Origin: Lingula anatina
Lineage: Eukaryota; Brachiopoda; Lingulata; Lingulida; Lingulidae
Length of the DNA: 64,000 nt
NCBI RefSeq assembly: GCF_001039355.2
Contig: NW_019775438.1
Span: forward strand, 152,118 to 216,117
Reading direction: 5' to 3'
Below, piece by piece: positions 49,607-62,700 of the stretch (position 1 is the first letter of the stretch; each line of letters starts with the position of its first letter). The position numbers were made by a program, and so were the translations under genes. The notes under the pieces were generated by a model, which was not told where the DNA came from, made no database searches, and saw nothing but the letters and a program-made list of their open reading frames with translations.

Positions 49607-49990
49607 GTTTACTTTTTAACTCCAACACAGACAAGCAGGTCTATAGGCCATAAATCTTAATCTTTTTAATCTTCCAATGTTTTGCAGCCCGAGGCCATTT
49701 CTACTTCACACATGTTGGGCACAGACCTTAATCTTATTCAATTTTGATTTTGTTACATAATTTCACTGTTACCACACCTTTTATTTTTGAATTTTAAAAA
49801 GAAGACATCATTTGTTAAAGTTGCTGAAATCCAGGTTTGAAACATCAAGGTTTCAATGGGGTCAGTTTTCCTGCCATTCTCAATGAAAATTACTCATTCA
49901 CATTCAGCCTCTCCTCAGGTTTATAATGTACAGTACATGTGAAAGGAAGAATAAATTCAATAACTGCAATTTCAGTTTCAAATCTGTGCC

Positions 49991-49996
49991 TTTATT
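49991..49996 (-). promoter_or_regulatory. Polyadenylation signal of the coiled-coil gene
   Basis: TTTATT on the plus strand is AATAAA on the minus strand, 1.7 kb downstream of the TGA at 51709-51711. No earlier unambiguous signal was chosen, so the 3' UTR could be shorter. Confidence 0.35.
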
Positions 49997-51708
49997 CAAT
50001 GTCAATATCAATGTATTTACACAGTTTATGTAGAAGTCGTCCTGTTAATTGTCAACTATCATATCATATCATTTACTTTCATTTGCTGACTGCACAACAT
50101 ACTTTATGTACACACTGTATTCTGTACAGTCTAAGTCATTACAAACAAAATTTACAACCAAATCTTGGAGGACCGCTTGCGTCCTGAAACTATCACATGG
50201 AGGAAATTAAGTAAATCATATTGAAATTGCATATTAAACCTAACATAATAAGTTCTAACATGTCATATATGTATATATATATATATATATGTATATAAAT
50301 GTAGACCTCCCCCCATTCAAACAATTAAATAATTATAAAAGTTGAAATAATAATTGAAGAACTGGGAAGTGTATATAGTATTTATGCTCAGCAATGTTAC
50401 TAATGCAATTATGTATTTCACTAATGACCAAGAAGGGCTTGCTTCAAGTAAGGAAGTCCCAGTGAATTACAGTGCAAAAATCTTGAAATGGTACATAATC
50501 TTTAATCTTTGAACCTCATGGTCAAATCTTGTGTAACTTTCTCAGCAGAAAATATTCTTATAATCCATTCTGCATAAATAATTGGTCTATTTCCATTTTT
50601 ACTTTATGAAATCAAGTTGAATAATAACCACGTGAAGAATAAAAAATGTCTCAGGAAAATATATCTATCTGTTACACTTGTACTTCATAAGGGAAAAGAA
50701 ACAACAGTCATGTTCAAATAAAATTAAATGAACATCTCAGGAAGAAAGTAATTGAATAATAATAATAATAATATGAGACTAAAAACATGATGAATGAAGA
50801 TAATAATATCTATTCAAACTATGGCAGGAAGAATTGTAGGATTATGACTTTTCTCACAGCACATCTATTATCATTAAGCAGGTCTACACAAAGCGTTCAA
50901 GTCTCAGACTTCGGCATTTTCAACACTCAAACCAAACACTTCTTATAGCTGTAATAAGCAGTTTCTAAGGTAAATCAGCCTTTGGATATTTTGATGTGCT
51001 CAGTTTAACAACTTCAACATAATCTGATTCACTTTTAACTGTTCTGAATAAGCATGTATCTACTAACACCATTTCCCATTCCTGTTCATGATCTGTTCAT
51101 GAAGTGTTCATGAAACATTCATGCCTGATGGCTGTTCCCACACTGTGCCATGAAATGGTCCTGTAGGTGGCACTATCATCAACATATTGAAACTGCAAGG
51201 CAAGCTCAATACCTGTGCTCTGCAGACTACTGCATAAGACATTATGTCCTTCTTTTGTATGTTCCGATAATACATATATTTTTCTTTAATATAAACACTA
51301 CAATCTCAGCTACTTCTTCCTCGTTGTCATTTCTTATGCACAGCAAAAGCTATAATTGAGAAGAAACTATGTAATACTAGTCAGTGCTGATCATTGTATA
51401 ACTTGGTTATTGGAGTGAGGTAAAAAGGCAGTGACTTTTAAGCATGTCTTGGATGCAATGTCACCTTTTCACAGTAAATGTTCATAAAATCCTTGAGTGA
51501 GTGATGGAGATTCAGCATTCTGTGAAACAAAATACCTTGTTCTGAATTCAACATCACCCATACTGAAAGTCTTGTGAAAAAATACTGCTTATTGATGACT
51601 GTCACCCCACAAACACTGGTTGCAGTGCCGTAATGATGGAGAAAAGGAGCCAGAGAAATTTTCAAGCTTGTGTTGAGTACAGTGCCATCTATCCTAGAGT
51701 TGGCATCA

Positions 51709-51807
51709 TCAGGAGGTGGTGGCTGTGATTTCTGCTAGGGTTGGATACAGTGATACCAAGATGGCAAACAGGAGCATTAGAAGGGGAACCATGGAGCAGA
51801 CAGATAA
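51709..51807 (-). CDS. Last exon: tail anchor of the coiled-coil protein
   Basis: Phase 0 after acceptor TTTTCCAG. It encodes [20 protein letters not shown], then [12 protein letters not shown] and TGA. About 20 hydrophobic residues without charge, followed by a very short end, is the classic layout of tail-anchored proteins of the ER, Golgi or nuclear envelope. Confidence 0.75.
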   Translation of the reverse strand, partial: LSVCSMVPLLMLLFAILVSLYPTLAEITATTS

Positions 51808-52986
51808 CTGGAAAAGAGCACAAGAAACAAATTATGAAGGTGAATAAATAGTAACTTTTTTTCAACTTCATAAAACTTGATACATCCAGGAACATAAATT
51901 TAGACTAACTTATACGATATGATTGCCAGTAGCTGATATTTTTCCACATAGATAACTGACACATTGCCCACTCCTTATAACGTTGCAATAAATGTTTCCA
52001 AACATATATTTGATATACTGCCATTATACCCCTGAGCTACCCCTTTAACCCAATCATAACAAATATACTGATCCTTACCATTTTGCTTCTGTCGGCCAGC
52101 AGCTGATACTCCTCCGTCATGTCCACTAGCTCCTCCTTCAGCTGGGATATCTCCTCACTGAACTGGGCACACCTCTCTTTGAGCTGTGCAATCTCCTTGT
52201 TGGCTTCAGTTAACTGGAATTAATAAAAATAAATGCTGTTAAATATATATTCAGATCATCTTTCTCTCTCACCTTACCAGTCTGAACATACTGATCAATC
52301 TCTTGAAAATAGCTTTGGTTGAATGCAGCAAAATGGATACCGGAAGGTCTTCATATACTTCACACAGATTTTTCTAATCTTCATATTGCACTTTGAACAG
52401 GACTCTATTCATTGAGAAGCACTGTTGGCTTCAGTTAACCAGATTTAACAAAGTGAACAAAGAATGAAAACACCATTCAGTGTGTCCTTTCTCTGTATCC
52501 TCCCCCTCAAACTCTCACCCCAAAATCTACTAATCTATTCTACATTCTCACCTCCAACTTAGTCTGTTCAGCTTCCTTTTGCGCATCAGTAAGATTTAGT
52601 TTCCACGTAATCTCCTTATTCTCCAGCTTATCCTTCATGGCTTCTAACTCCTTGTACTGTTCCTGGAGTTTGGAGTAGTCTTGAGAGATCTGGGCATTCT
52701 CCTTCCTCGTACTGAAATATAGATAAGTTATAGTTGTCATACGTTATATGAACTTTTTTTTTTTTTTTTTTTTTTTTTGCAATGAACAAAATATAATGGT
52801 AACACAATTATTTGCAGACTTACTGAATAGAAAATATATTGTGAGAAAATGAAAATTGTTTCAGATTGTTTCCTTACACTTTCATATCCCCTTCTATAAC
52901 TTGGATTCTTCTCCTAAGGTTGGCACATTCTTCCTTAAGGCTGGCAAATTCTGCTGAAATGACACCTAGATGTTAATCCTTTGCAG

Positions 52987-53025
<39 letters not shown>

Positions 53026-53409
53026 TCCCCTTTAATTAAATCCTGGGTCTACTGACGTATGTTTCAAAAGAATACAAAAACTGTAAAACATCATTTCATT
53101 ATACAGTCTTCATTATACTGCAATTAAACCATTTTCAATATATTTTGTGGAATTTAATTATGGCTACTTATTTACTATGTTTGATATTATCATTTTAACA
53201 TCTGGGTAATGCATATGGGTCATAACATGTGTACAAACCTCTATTTTTGGAAGCCAATTTTTCATTGACTGTCTCCTTATCTTTCCCCTTAATATCATCC
53301 AGCAGGGATCTGGAACATTCTAGTTCTCCCTCAAGTTCAGAAACTTTGCCTGAAATGTTCAATATGGTTTATAAACATGTGGAATATGGCTGTTATTAAT
53401 TTAGAAGAA

Positions 53410-53454
<45 letters not shown>

Positions 53455-53718
53455 CAGAATAGAGAGAGTATGAAGGAGAGAGAGGGGGGCACCTACCCTT
53501 AAGCTGTTCTGCTTCATTGTGACTCTGTTTGGCTGCCTGCTGTGCTGCAAGCAATTGCTCTGAAAATAGCAAAAGATCACAATATCAGTGCAGTTTTTGA
53601 CCAAATGTGGATCTTTGATATTACACTAATTTTTTTGTGACAGAAAAGTGTAACCCTCCCACAAACTCATCTATTTGTGATGGAAGGTATTTGTGATTAA
53701 GGTTTGTACAAATACACT

Positions 53719-53796
<78 letters not shown>

Positions 53797-56700
53797 AAAG
53801 ACCCAAACAGATTTTGTACCAACTCTCATTCATAATAATCTCTTTGGATGTGTTAACTATTCAGTTATCACAGTTAGTGACCATAATATCAAGATGTACA
53901 AAATGCTATATTTTTTTCCTTCACTTTTTTTTTGTATCTAAAATTCTTACAATATCAAATGTTATTGATGAACAAAAAAAATAGAAAGTTGCAAGTAAAA
54001 GCAAACTGAAATTTCAAGAAAAGCAACGACAAAAGACTAAGCTTTTAGAAAAAACTTAAAATGAGACAAAAAAGGCAACAGACTAGTCTCATTTTCTTTT
54101 CTTTTTTCAAAATCTTTCCTTCAGTGCCTAGGTTATAGAGCAGAGGTTATTAGGGGTCCTTTAGGTTAATCTTGTTACAACATTGAAATGTTAAGTATAA
54201 ATATATATCCACAGCAACAGAAAATGCTCAACAATTACACAGGAGTTGCTTTCTACCAAGTTTTACCTATTTCTACATTCATTTGACCACAACCCAATCA
54301 CACAGCACTACTACAATTTGCTTAAAGCAATGCATGATGTAATGCAATCAACATTCATAGGAATGCTGGCACAAACACAACCTCCTAAAAACAGACTGCA
54401 AGATACATCTAGAAGATTTTCATCTCTGTAAGTAAGCTTTCAGCTGATACTCAACACCAACAATGAAAACTTGGGCTCTCAGCATTATATCCAGGTCTGT
54501 ACACTATGCACGTCTCTAGATTCAACCTGGCATATAACATCTTAGCCACAAAGTGCTTTAATTATCAAAAACTTAGCTTTGATAAAATACAGCATCAATT
54601 TTATGTACATTTCTTGATACAAAACTAGATTAATGATTTTTTAGCTACTTGGCTAATATGAAATTAATATGCCAGTTTTGACCCTAGATTTTGAATGATT
54701 TTTGTTAAACCTCAACACCAAGTCCTAATATTAGTGGGATTAACAATGCTCAGTTCTGATCAGGCACAGAACTCACTTTTCAAGCCCTCAGCCTCCTCGT
54801 GTATACTCCTGGTGTGGCCCTGCTCCTCTATGAGCTGGTCTAAGGGAGAGACAGAGGGGAATAAAGAAAGAATAGACTTGGCAGCATGCTTCATATAAAT
54901 ACACACAAAGCAGGGATTTTTTCTGGTCTGCTTAATTTTGCAGTTTGGTTCTTGTAAAATTATTGCAAAATTTAATTGTTTTTTTTTTTTTTTTCAAAAG
55001 TTATTTTATTGAACTTGGTTTAGAAGGTCAATAAAGCTTGTTGTATTGTTTTACCATATACAGATAAAACTAAAGTTTATTAATTTTATACTGGTTGCTG
55101 ATGTTTTAGTGATAGTAAACACTAACTTTGGAACAAAAACTGTAGTGATTCAGCTATGTCTTGCTCTTGTCACAAGGGTATCATCAGGCTGAATGACCAC
55201 AGGTCGTTGGGCGTTGGTGGACCTGTGAACGATTCTCACTTACTACCCCCATTGAGAATCATTCACAGGTCTAACAACACCAAATGACCTTTGGGCTTTT
55301 AGCCTGATGATGCTCTTGCGACAAGACCAAAATGTAGCTGTTACACCAATATTTAGTGCCAAAGTAAGTGATCACTATGACTAAAATGTCAGTGATTAGA
55401 ATTCCTACGGACCATGAATAAGCTTATTGATAATTTACTACTGGAATAAATATCTGTAAGTGAGTGAATAAAGCATCCCAAAAATGTGAAATATATCTCT
55501 AAAAAGCACAATAAAATTAGGTTAAAATTGTAAACTTTCAGTTGAAGATTGATTCTAAGCATGCTTGGTGTGTATTTACAGATGGATGGATGAAAATTCT
55601 CCAGATTAATACACAAAACAGACGGTTCAAAATTAAAAGATATTCAGGTGTTTTTGAAATTAACAAAATGAACTTGATTATAGACCTACTAAAACTAAAT
55701 AAAGTTGGCATATTATACAAAACTCATGCTCTTTCCATATGAAGTAAAACATATTCATAATTCACACAAAACATAGAAAAAAAGGACATTTAATGCTCTA
55801 AGTATATAAGTGTCAGCTATAGCATATTAGAAAGTGCACAGAAAGCTTTGGCATGCTTTAAAATGAATTGTTATTGATGAAGATTTTTTTTTTCAATTAG
55901 AGATCAGAATATCATGCTCAGCATACTATACTGTACTATACCAGGCAAGCAATTCATGCAAATGACTGGCTTGTGCAATGTATAATTGTAGAATGATTTG
56001 CTAAACCGAGGGTAAGCAGTGCCTCCTTAACACCAGCTAAAAGTGATGCAACTATTGTGGCAGCAACAGCACAATACCAAGGCAACATTATATCACCACG
56101 GGATCATCACTCTCACAACATGTTAGGATAAGGACATGGCATCACCTTGGCTAAAAGGCATCAACTTAGCACAGTCACATTACCATGGCAATTTCAAATC
56201 AGTTTTTGATCTATTGACATGTTATGATCCCAACTTCCACCCCTTTGATCAATTCAGCCACAGATAATCAAAATCTATCTAAACTAACTGAAATAAAATG
56301 TGCCAGTGAAAACTGTTTGCAAACTAGCACCACTAAAACCTAAGCTCCAAGTCCTGAAAACTTATCAAGTCAAGACAGCACATACCTCTTAGTGCCAGGA
56401 TTTGGATATTCACTTCCTTTAATGCTGCCTCTGCTTCATTGAATTTATCTGAAAGAAAGCCAATTGAAAATATATTCAATGCCGCATTCATCCAAATGCA
56501 AATCCAATCCATTACTTTTGGGGCCCATTACAGCAATATTTTGGTTTGGTTTTGAAACAGGTGACAGTTAAAATCCCAGCCTGGTAGCTTACCCTGGAGG
56601 TCTGCCACTCTGTCTTCACTGGTCTTGGCTGTCTGTTTCATCTCCTGCAGCTGTGACCTCAGACCAGCAGCCTCCTCCTTGGACTTCTTGCCCTCTGATT

Positions 56701-59700
56701 GTGCAGCTTCCAGCTCACCTAAAACAATCACAATCACAGATGAATATGTGCAATTTAGCTCCATTTTTACAGCTCTAATCCTTAGCCTCTTCTACTACTC
56801 CCCCCCCCCCACCATTTTCTTTCTTTCTTCACTAAAAAGACACATAATCACCATCACAGTACAATTAATTAATACATATACACATGTATCTTTTCTACAG
56901 CTAGGTACCTACTGAAGACTAATCATTACACCTATCATGTTGTTACTATTATGGACCTAATATAAACTTACGTTTTAATCTGTCTACTTCCTGGTTGCTT
57001 TTCTTCTGAGCATCTCTAGCTTCACTCAGCAGTTCTACAAGGTAAAAAAAAATCACTGTGAACAATTGTGTAAGAGGTGATGCTGTGGCAATTGCGTTAG
57101 AGCAGACAGCAGTGCAATATATATCAATTTGCATCAGAGTGTTGAGACTAGTGTTACATATTAACTTGGGCATATAGACTCCAGTCATGGCATTTGATGC
57201 ACAAAACATTTTTCATAGTATCATTTAGTTATCTATCTTTTAAAAGCAAAGGCAATATGTAAATGTAAAAGTATATTAAAAATTAAAGGTGTTGAAAATA
57301 TATTCTATATTCTGTTTTCAGAGTCTAATAACTCAGAAAATGACGAAGAAAAATGAACAACATGAAATGCAGTTCAAATTTTTCCAAATCCATACATTGT
57401 CTTACAACAAAAAAGGATGTTAATTTTTAAGGTACTACCAGCAGTACAGGATATTTAAATTTGAAGCTGGACTCTATTGAGTTTTAATAATTGCAAATTT
57501 AACCCACTATCTGAGTGCTGACAATCTTATTATGTCATGTTAAATACTTCATTAGATGCGAATTAGATATATCTAGTGACAATGGTTAAAACTATGTTAG
57601 TTGTGATATTGCATTGGTTGTGAAAATGTGTTAGTTGTGATATTTTGTTGGTTGAGATTGTCCTTGTTATAACACAATATCTCTTGCGATTCTTATCCAA
57701 TATATCCTGTTTAATATTTTTGTCAGTATCAAAAATCCACTCTAAACTTAAAAATTTCTTAAATGTCCTCAGAAATCAGGACAAGAAACTGGCTTTTTGT
57801 GAAAAAGTCTAGCATGTAGGCTTCAATAAAACAGCTAACTTGACCTTTCTGTACAGCAATCCCTTTGGAGTACAAATATCTAAATGCCAAAATGTGTCTG
57901 TCGGCTGCCTGGGAGTTTGTGTAGTGCTGGCTAGGCATGTTTGCTTTTTTTCCTTTTCATTTCTTTAGTCTTTTCCTTTCACATACATATTCTTAGGAAC
58001 AGTCCACTGTTTCAACTTACTCTCCTCAGATAAAGCAATACAAGAAGATAACAGCAAGCACTGCAATTATATTGTTCAACTAGTTAGTATCTTAGCTAGA
58101 GATTAGTGAGAGAATTGTGAATACATCAATGTTTTCAAGAGTCAGTAAAGGGCATAAGAAACAGCTGCATGGATTTTAGTTTGAGGCATTAGACAAACAC
58201 AAACAAACAATCATATCAATCTCCTAAATTAAGAAGGTAAATTAGTCAGGAAACTCCGATTTATATTTTACAGAAAAAAACAACATATAACCTCTGATGA
58301 AACATTTTCTGAGAATTTTAATTCAACAATTGCTGAAAAAGATATCTTGCCAGAAGCAAAGTCAGTTCCACCTAATCAGTAACAAACACTATGTACAGGT
58401 AATAGTGAGAAAAACACTGTAACTCATCTAAAAGAACAGGGATAACTGTATCCTTCTACTGAAGGATTTTTCCAAAGCGGGATGGTCCTATGCCAAAGAG
58501 TATATGTGGCTTGTTTGAGCTTCATCTCTAACAAAACATCAGGCATGAGTTCAACTTCTGAGAAAAAATCTGAAAATGTTTGTGAAAGTATTCTGAAACA
58601 CCTTCTGCCACAGCAATAGCCCCTGCAGAGATAACGAGCCAAATTTCACCCAAAGTTTGAAAAACTTCATGCCTGATGTTACACACACAATGCTCTAGAA
58701 AGACCTCAGAAAGACCACCAGTATAGCATATAGATAAACCTTCTACAGCAAATAAGCTACATGACCCATGATAAAAATCTGTTCTCATTTGATTGAAGGT
58801 AAAAGGAGGGTTAGCCTCTGTGGCATAGCATGGATTGAGGATATAAAATCGTTGCAATATATTTCAGTACAGAGTAAAACAATATATAATTTTTCTTTTA
58901 AAATAAAACAAAATGCGTCTTTGATATAAAAAAGACTAAAAGAAAACTGTGCCACAAACAGTTTGAGGCAGATCCCTTTATCCTTGCAATCAAAGCTCTG
59001 ATAGCCCCATCCCCTACAACATGTAACTAAGCAACTGTAACTAGGCAACCGTAACTAAGCAACCACACAGATTTTACTACAAATAGGATACCTTTAAGTA
59101 GGACGACTTTACAGCTAACACTGTCCAGGGACACCTGTGTGTCACTGTGGTCCTCTGCAGGGACAAGATAAAACACAAACCATGCATCATTAGTTAGCAT
59201 TTTTCAACAGAGAGAATTCAGAAACATGACAGTGCAGCAGGATAGGTGGCATCAAATTTGAAGACAAGCCAAAAGCAAATCTCTCACCAACACTGTATCA
59301 AAATATCTCATACAGTATGACTGTTACAGAGGTCATACCACTGACAGTGGCAGTAAGAACTTTTTATCTTCGTATCTCAAAACAAAGGCTCGGGACAAAT
59401 GTATAAAGATTATTTTCTACATCTTTTAAAATCTTTTGTATGTGATGAGATTTTTTTTTTGATTAATCCATAAAATCCATCAATATCTATCACTGTTGTT
59501 TCTCTTCTAAAATCTAGTATTAAAGAATTGAATGTTACCAGTAAGAGAAAAATTACATATTACGGTAAGTCAATTATTTTCTTATGAAATTCTGATTCAC
59601 TACTGTTAATTCTTTCCATGATTAAACTAATGAGAAGAAATTAAAGCATGCTTAGTCTGAAGATTTATTCAAAATAAGAACTTCCATTTCATGTGATTAC

Positions 59701-62700
59701 TTAACTGTAGTTGAAATTTTTTTTTCATATTTGCCTTATCATTTTGGGGAGGGGGTCTTTTTAGAGATACTTTAAATAAAGTGCATCACCACAGCCCTCA
59801 TACTGAGAACTATGCATGGCAGAAATTACACAGCTAGCCCTAAAACTAAAACTGTGCAAGTCATGCACAAAGATCCACAGCTGCTGCAATCTAGCCAATT
59901 CTCAGTAATTCAGAGAAGTAACCATGCCAACATGGTTGCCATGCCAACTCATTTCCCATCATGCACTGCAGTGGTATAAATGAGATAAATACCTATTGGC
60001 AGATCAAGGCAAAGTGCAGCAAGCAAGTTCACAAACAGAATAATGGAACTGCACAACTGAAAACATGTTGACATTCTTACCTTGTAGTTTTTCGATCTCT
60101 CTCTCATATTCCTCGGGTGTCTTGGCCCTCTCTTGGTGCACATGGTTCACCTTGTGGTTGGGGGTTAGCGTTCCCCCAGCCTCCAAAATGGCCCCTATAC
60201 TACCGCTGTCAGAGTCGGAGTCATTCTGGGCATCAACATCAGATGCGTCCTGTCGTGACTCCATCAGGAGGTCATGCTCGTGTTTCAGCAATCGCAACTC
60301 AGCTAGTTCTGCTTGTAATTTCATTACCTGGTCTGAAATCAAAAGAATTTGAGATTTGAATGTGAAATAAAAATATAGCTATATGCCTATCATATAATTT
60401 TGTACAAATTGTATAATGCTATCTTTTTGTCTTTACACGCCCAATTTAGTGAAATGTGCAATCCCCATGTTTTCTTAGTGTAAATCTTTTTCTCATTTTT
60501 TACCTACTTTGTTATTGTTTTGTCTTTTTGTCTTCAACATCTTTTAGAAGACATACTTTTTGTGTCATTATTATTCAGTATAAATATTTACTTCACATTT
60601 CAAACTAAAGTTCATGAATTCTTATTCCTACTTCTATGTTCCACTTCATTTTAAAATGTTCATATGATGCCTACCTTGATGTTCATGTCTGTAACTCTTT
60701 AATTCCTCTAGTTCTGCTTCAAGTTCTTCTATGTGTTCTAAAAAATAATACAATCGTGGCTCCAGTCACTCTCTGGGTATTATTCATTATGAGTGGAAAA
60801 CTGTACGTGTTGGCGTCATTTTAAGTCAGTACCAAATTTCTCTCTTTATCTCTCTCTTTTGCTGTCTCTCTGCGTGCACAGGCATAAGTATGCATGTAAA
60901 TGCAGCAATTTCTCACACCAGGCTAAAAACTGCTTAAAACTTTACACTTAAGTCACGAAAGTGAAATTTGCCCTTATATTTATTTTCTTTAGAACACAAA
61001 AAATGACACCCACCTTGAAGTTGACTAGAGAGCTCTTTGCTTTGCTCCTCTTGTTTCCGTGATTCTTCTAGTTGAACTGAAAATTAACCAAACTTCACAT
61101 TTGAAAGGTATACACCAGCCTTGATTAAAACCAAATGCATCAAAACCAGCAACCAAACACGAGGGAGTTTATTAATTATGGGATATACATTTAGAAACAA
61201 TAACTAAATGTACACATAAATAAACAAGTAGAAAAGGCAATTTCACAAATTGCCACGCTCAAGACAAGAAAGACCAGTTTCTTATCACATTTCTCCCTGA
61301 AATATTCTGCAGCTCAATAAGGGAGCCAAATGAATACAACCAAGTCAATAAGATCATAGCTAGTCCTGCAATACACAACACTTAATAATCAGGGGGAAAA
61401 ATTAAAAACATGCAACCAGGGAAAGCACTGACAGGTTTTTTTTAAGAAAAAAATTTAAATTATAATGGGAAGGCACACAGGTGTAGGAAATTTTAAAAAA
61501 TTCACAAGACCCAGCTAAAATGTCTCTGATTTTGTCAAATTTTAATAACTGGACTTTTCACAAAATAAAACTATGCACTAAGTGTGAGCCTTAATGTATC
61601 AGCACAGGGAAAATAAGAACAAAGGAAGAAAGAAAGAAGCAGAAAAGAAAGCACTTACACTTTAAATCATCCACAGTATTTTCCATAATTTGGTTCATTT
61701 GAATATCTGACTGCCTGAGTTTGTCTGTAGTAGAAAGAGATGGAATAAGAGAAAATATCTAAAAATGTTCAATTTAGTATTTCAGCAGCATTAAACAACT
61801 GTTCAATTTAGTCAGTATTAGTTGTTTTTTTTCCAAACTTGGAAATATATTTTGTGAAATCATACAGCCAAAGCTACCATGCAGCAGAACAATGTTGGAA
61901 TAATGATCAAAGGCAATATTACATAAAGTAAGAAAACTAAAAACATCATCTTGCTAACAAGCTATATTGTTCTGCCTGTAAAACATTCAGCAAATGAAAT
62001 ATCCATATAAGCACAATCAGTTTACAGAAGTTATGGTTCTTAAACATGCAAAAAGGGAAGTGTCAATTTTTTCAATTTGGATTTGCCTTGCAACACATAG
62101 TTCAATCACTTAATATTTAGTTCCTATGCATTATAAATATTTCTCTTCATCAAAGTAAAATTCACCTTTCCCAAATTTATGCAGAATGACTGAGCAGGAT
62201 TATATAAAGATTTTTCATTGTTTACTGCTACAGTTTCTAAATATACTAAATCAGAATTCATTAGATGAGACGACAAGTTACAACATCAATAGTTATTTTG
62301 CTAGTTGGGATTACTTTGAGATTAACAAATATGTTAGCCAAGTTGTGATAGTTGTGATACTGTGTGATTGTGATAGCTGTGACAGCAACACAATCTCGGT
62401 TGTGTTGGTTGAAACAACATACCTTCCAGTGAAGCCACCTTGGACACATACTGAACCACTTCAAACTGAGCCTGCTCAAGCTGGTCTGTAAGGGAAGCAA
62501 TGGAGTACAGATAAAAAGCAAAAGCAAAATACAGAGTAATATTTCTAAAATTTGCCTGATGAAAATACATGTTTTTATTGATGTTTCATCATATAATTAA
62601 GCAAGTTGTTATTATTTGTAAACCTGCAAGTTGTTATTATTTGTATCTCTGCACTTACTCTGCAACTGATCCACTTTTTCTTTACTTTCCTGTAACCGAT

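Noticed and set aside
53621-53941. Open frames of alternating Tyr-Ile residues on both strands
   Set aside because: Direct translation of the (TA)n microsatellite.
58017-58080. Additional 63-nt-type exon of the coiled-coil gene ending at GTAAGT near 58017
   Set aside because: In the phase required by its neighbours it meets a TGA, and the sequence is not coil-like.
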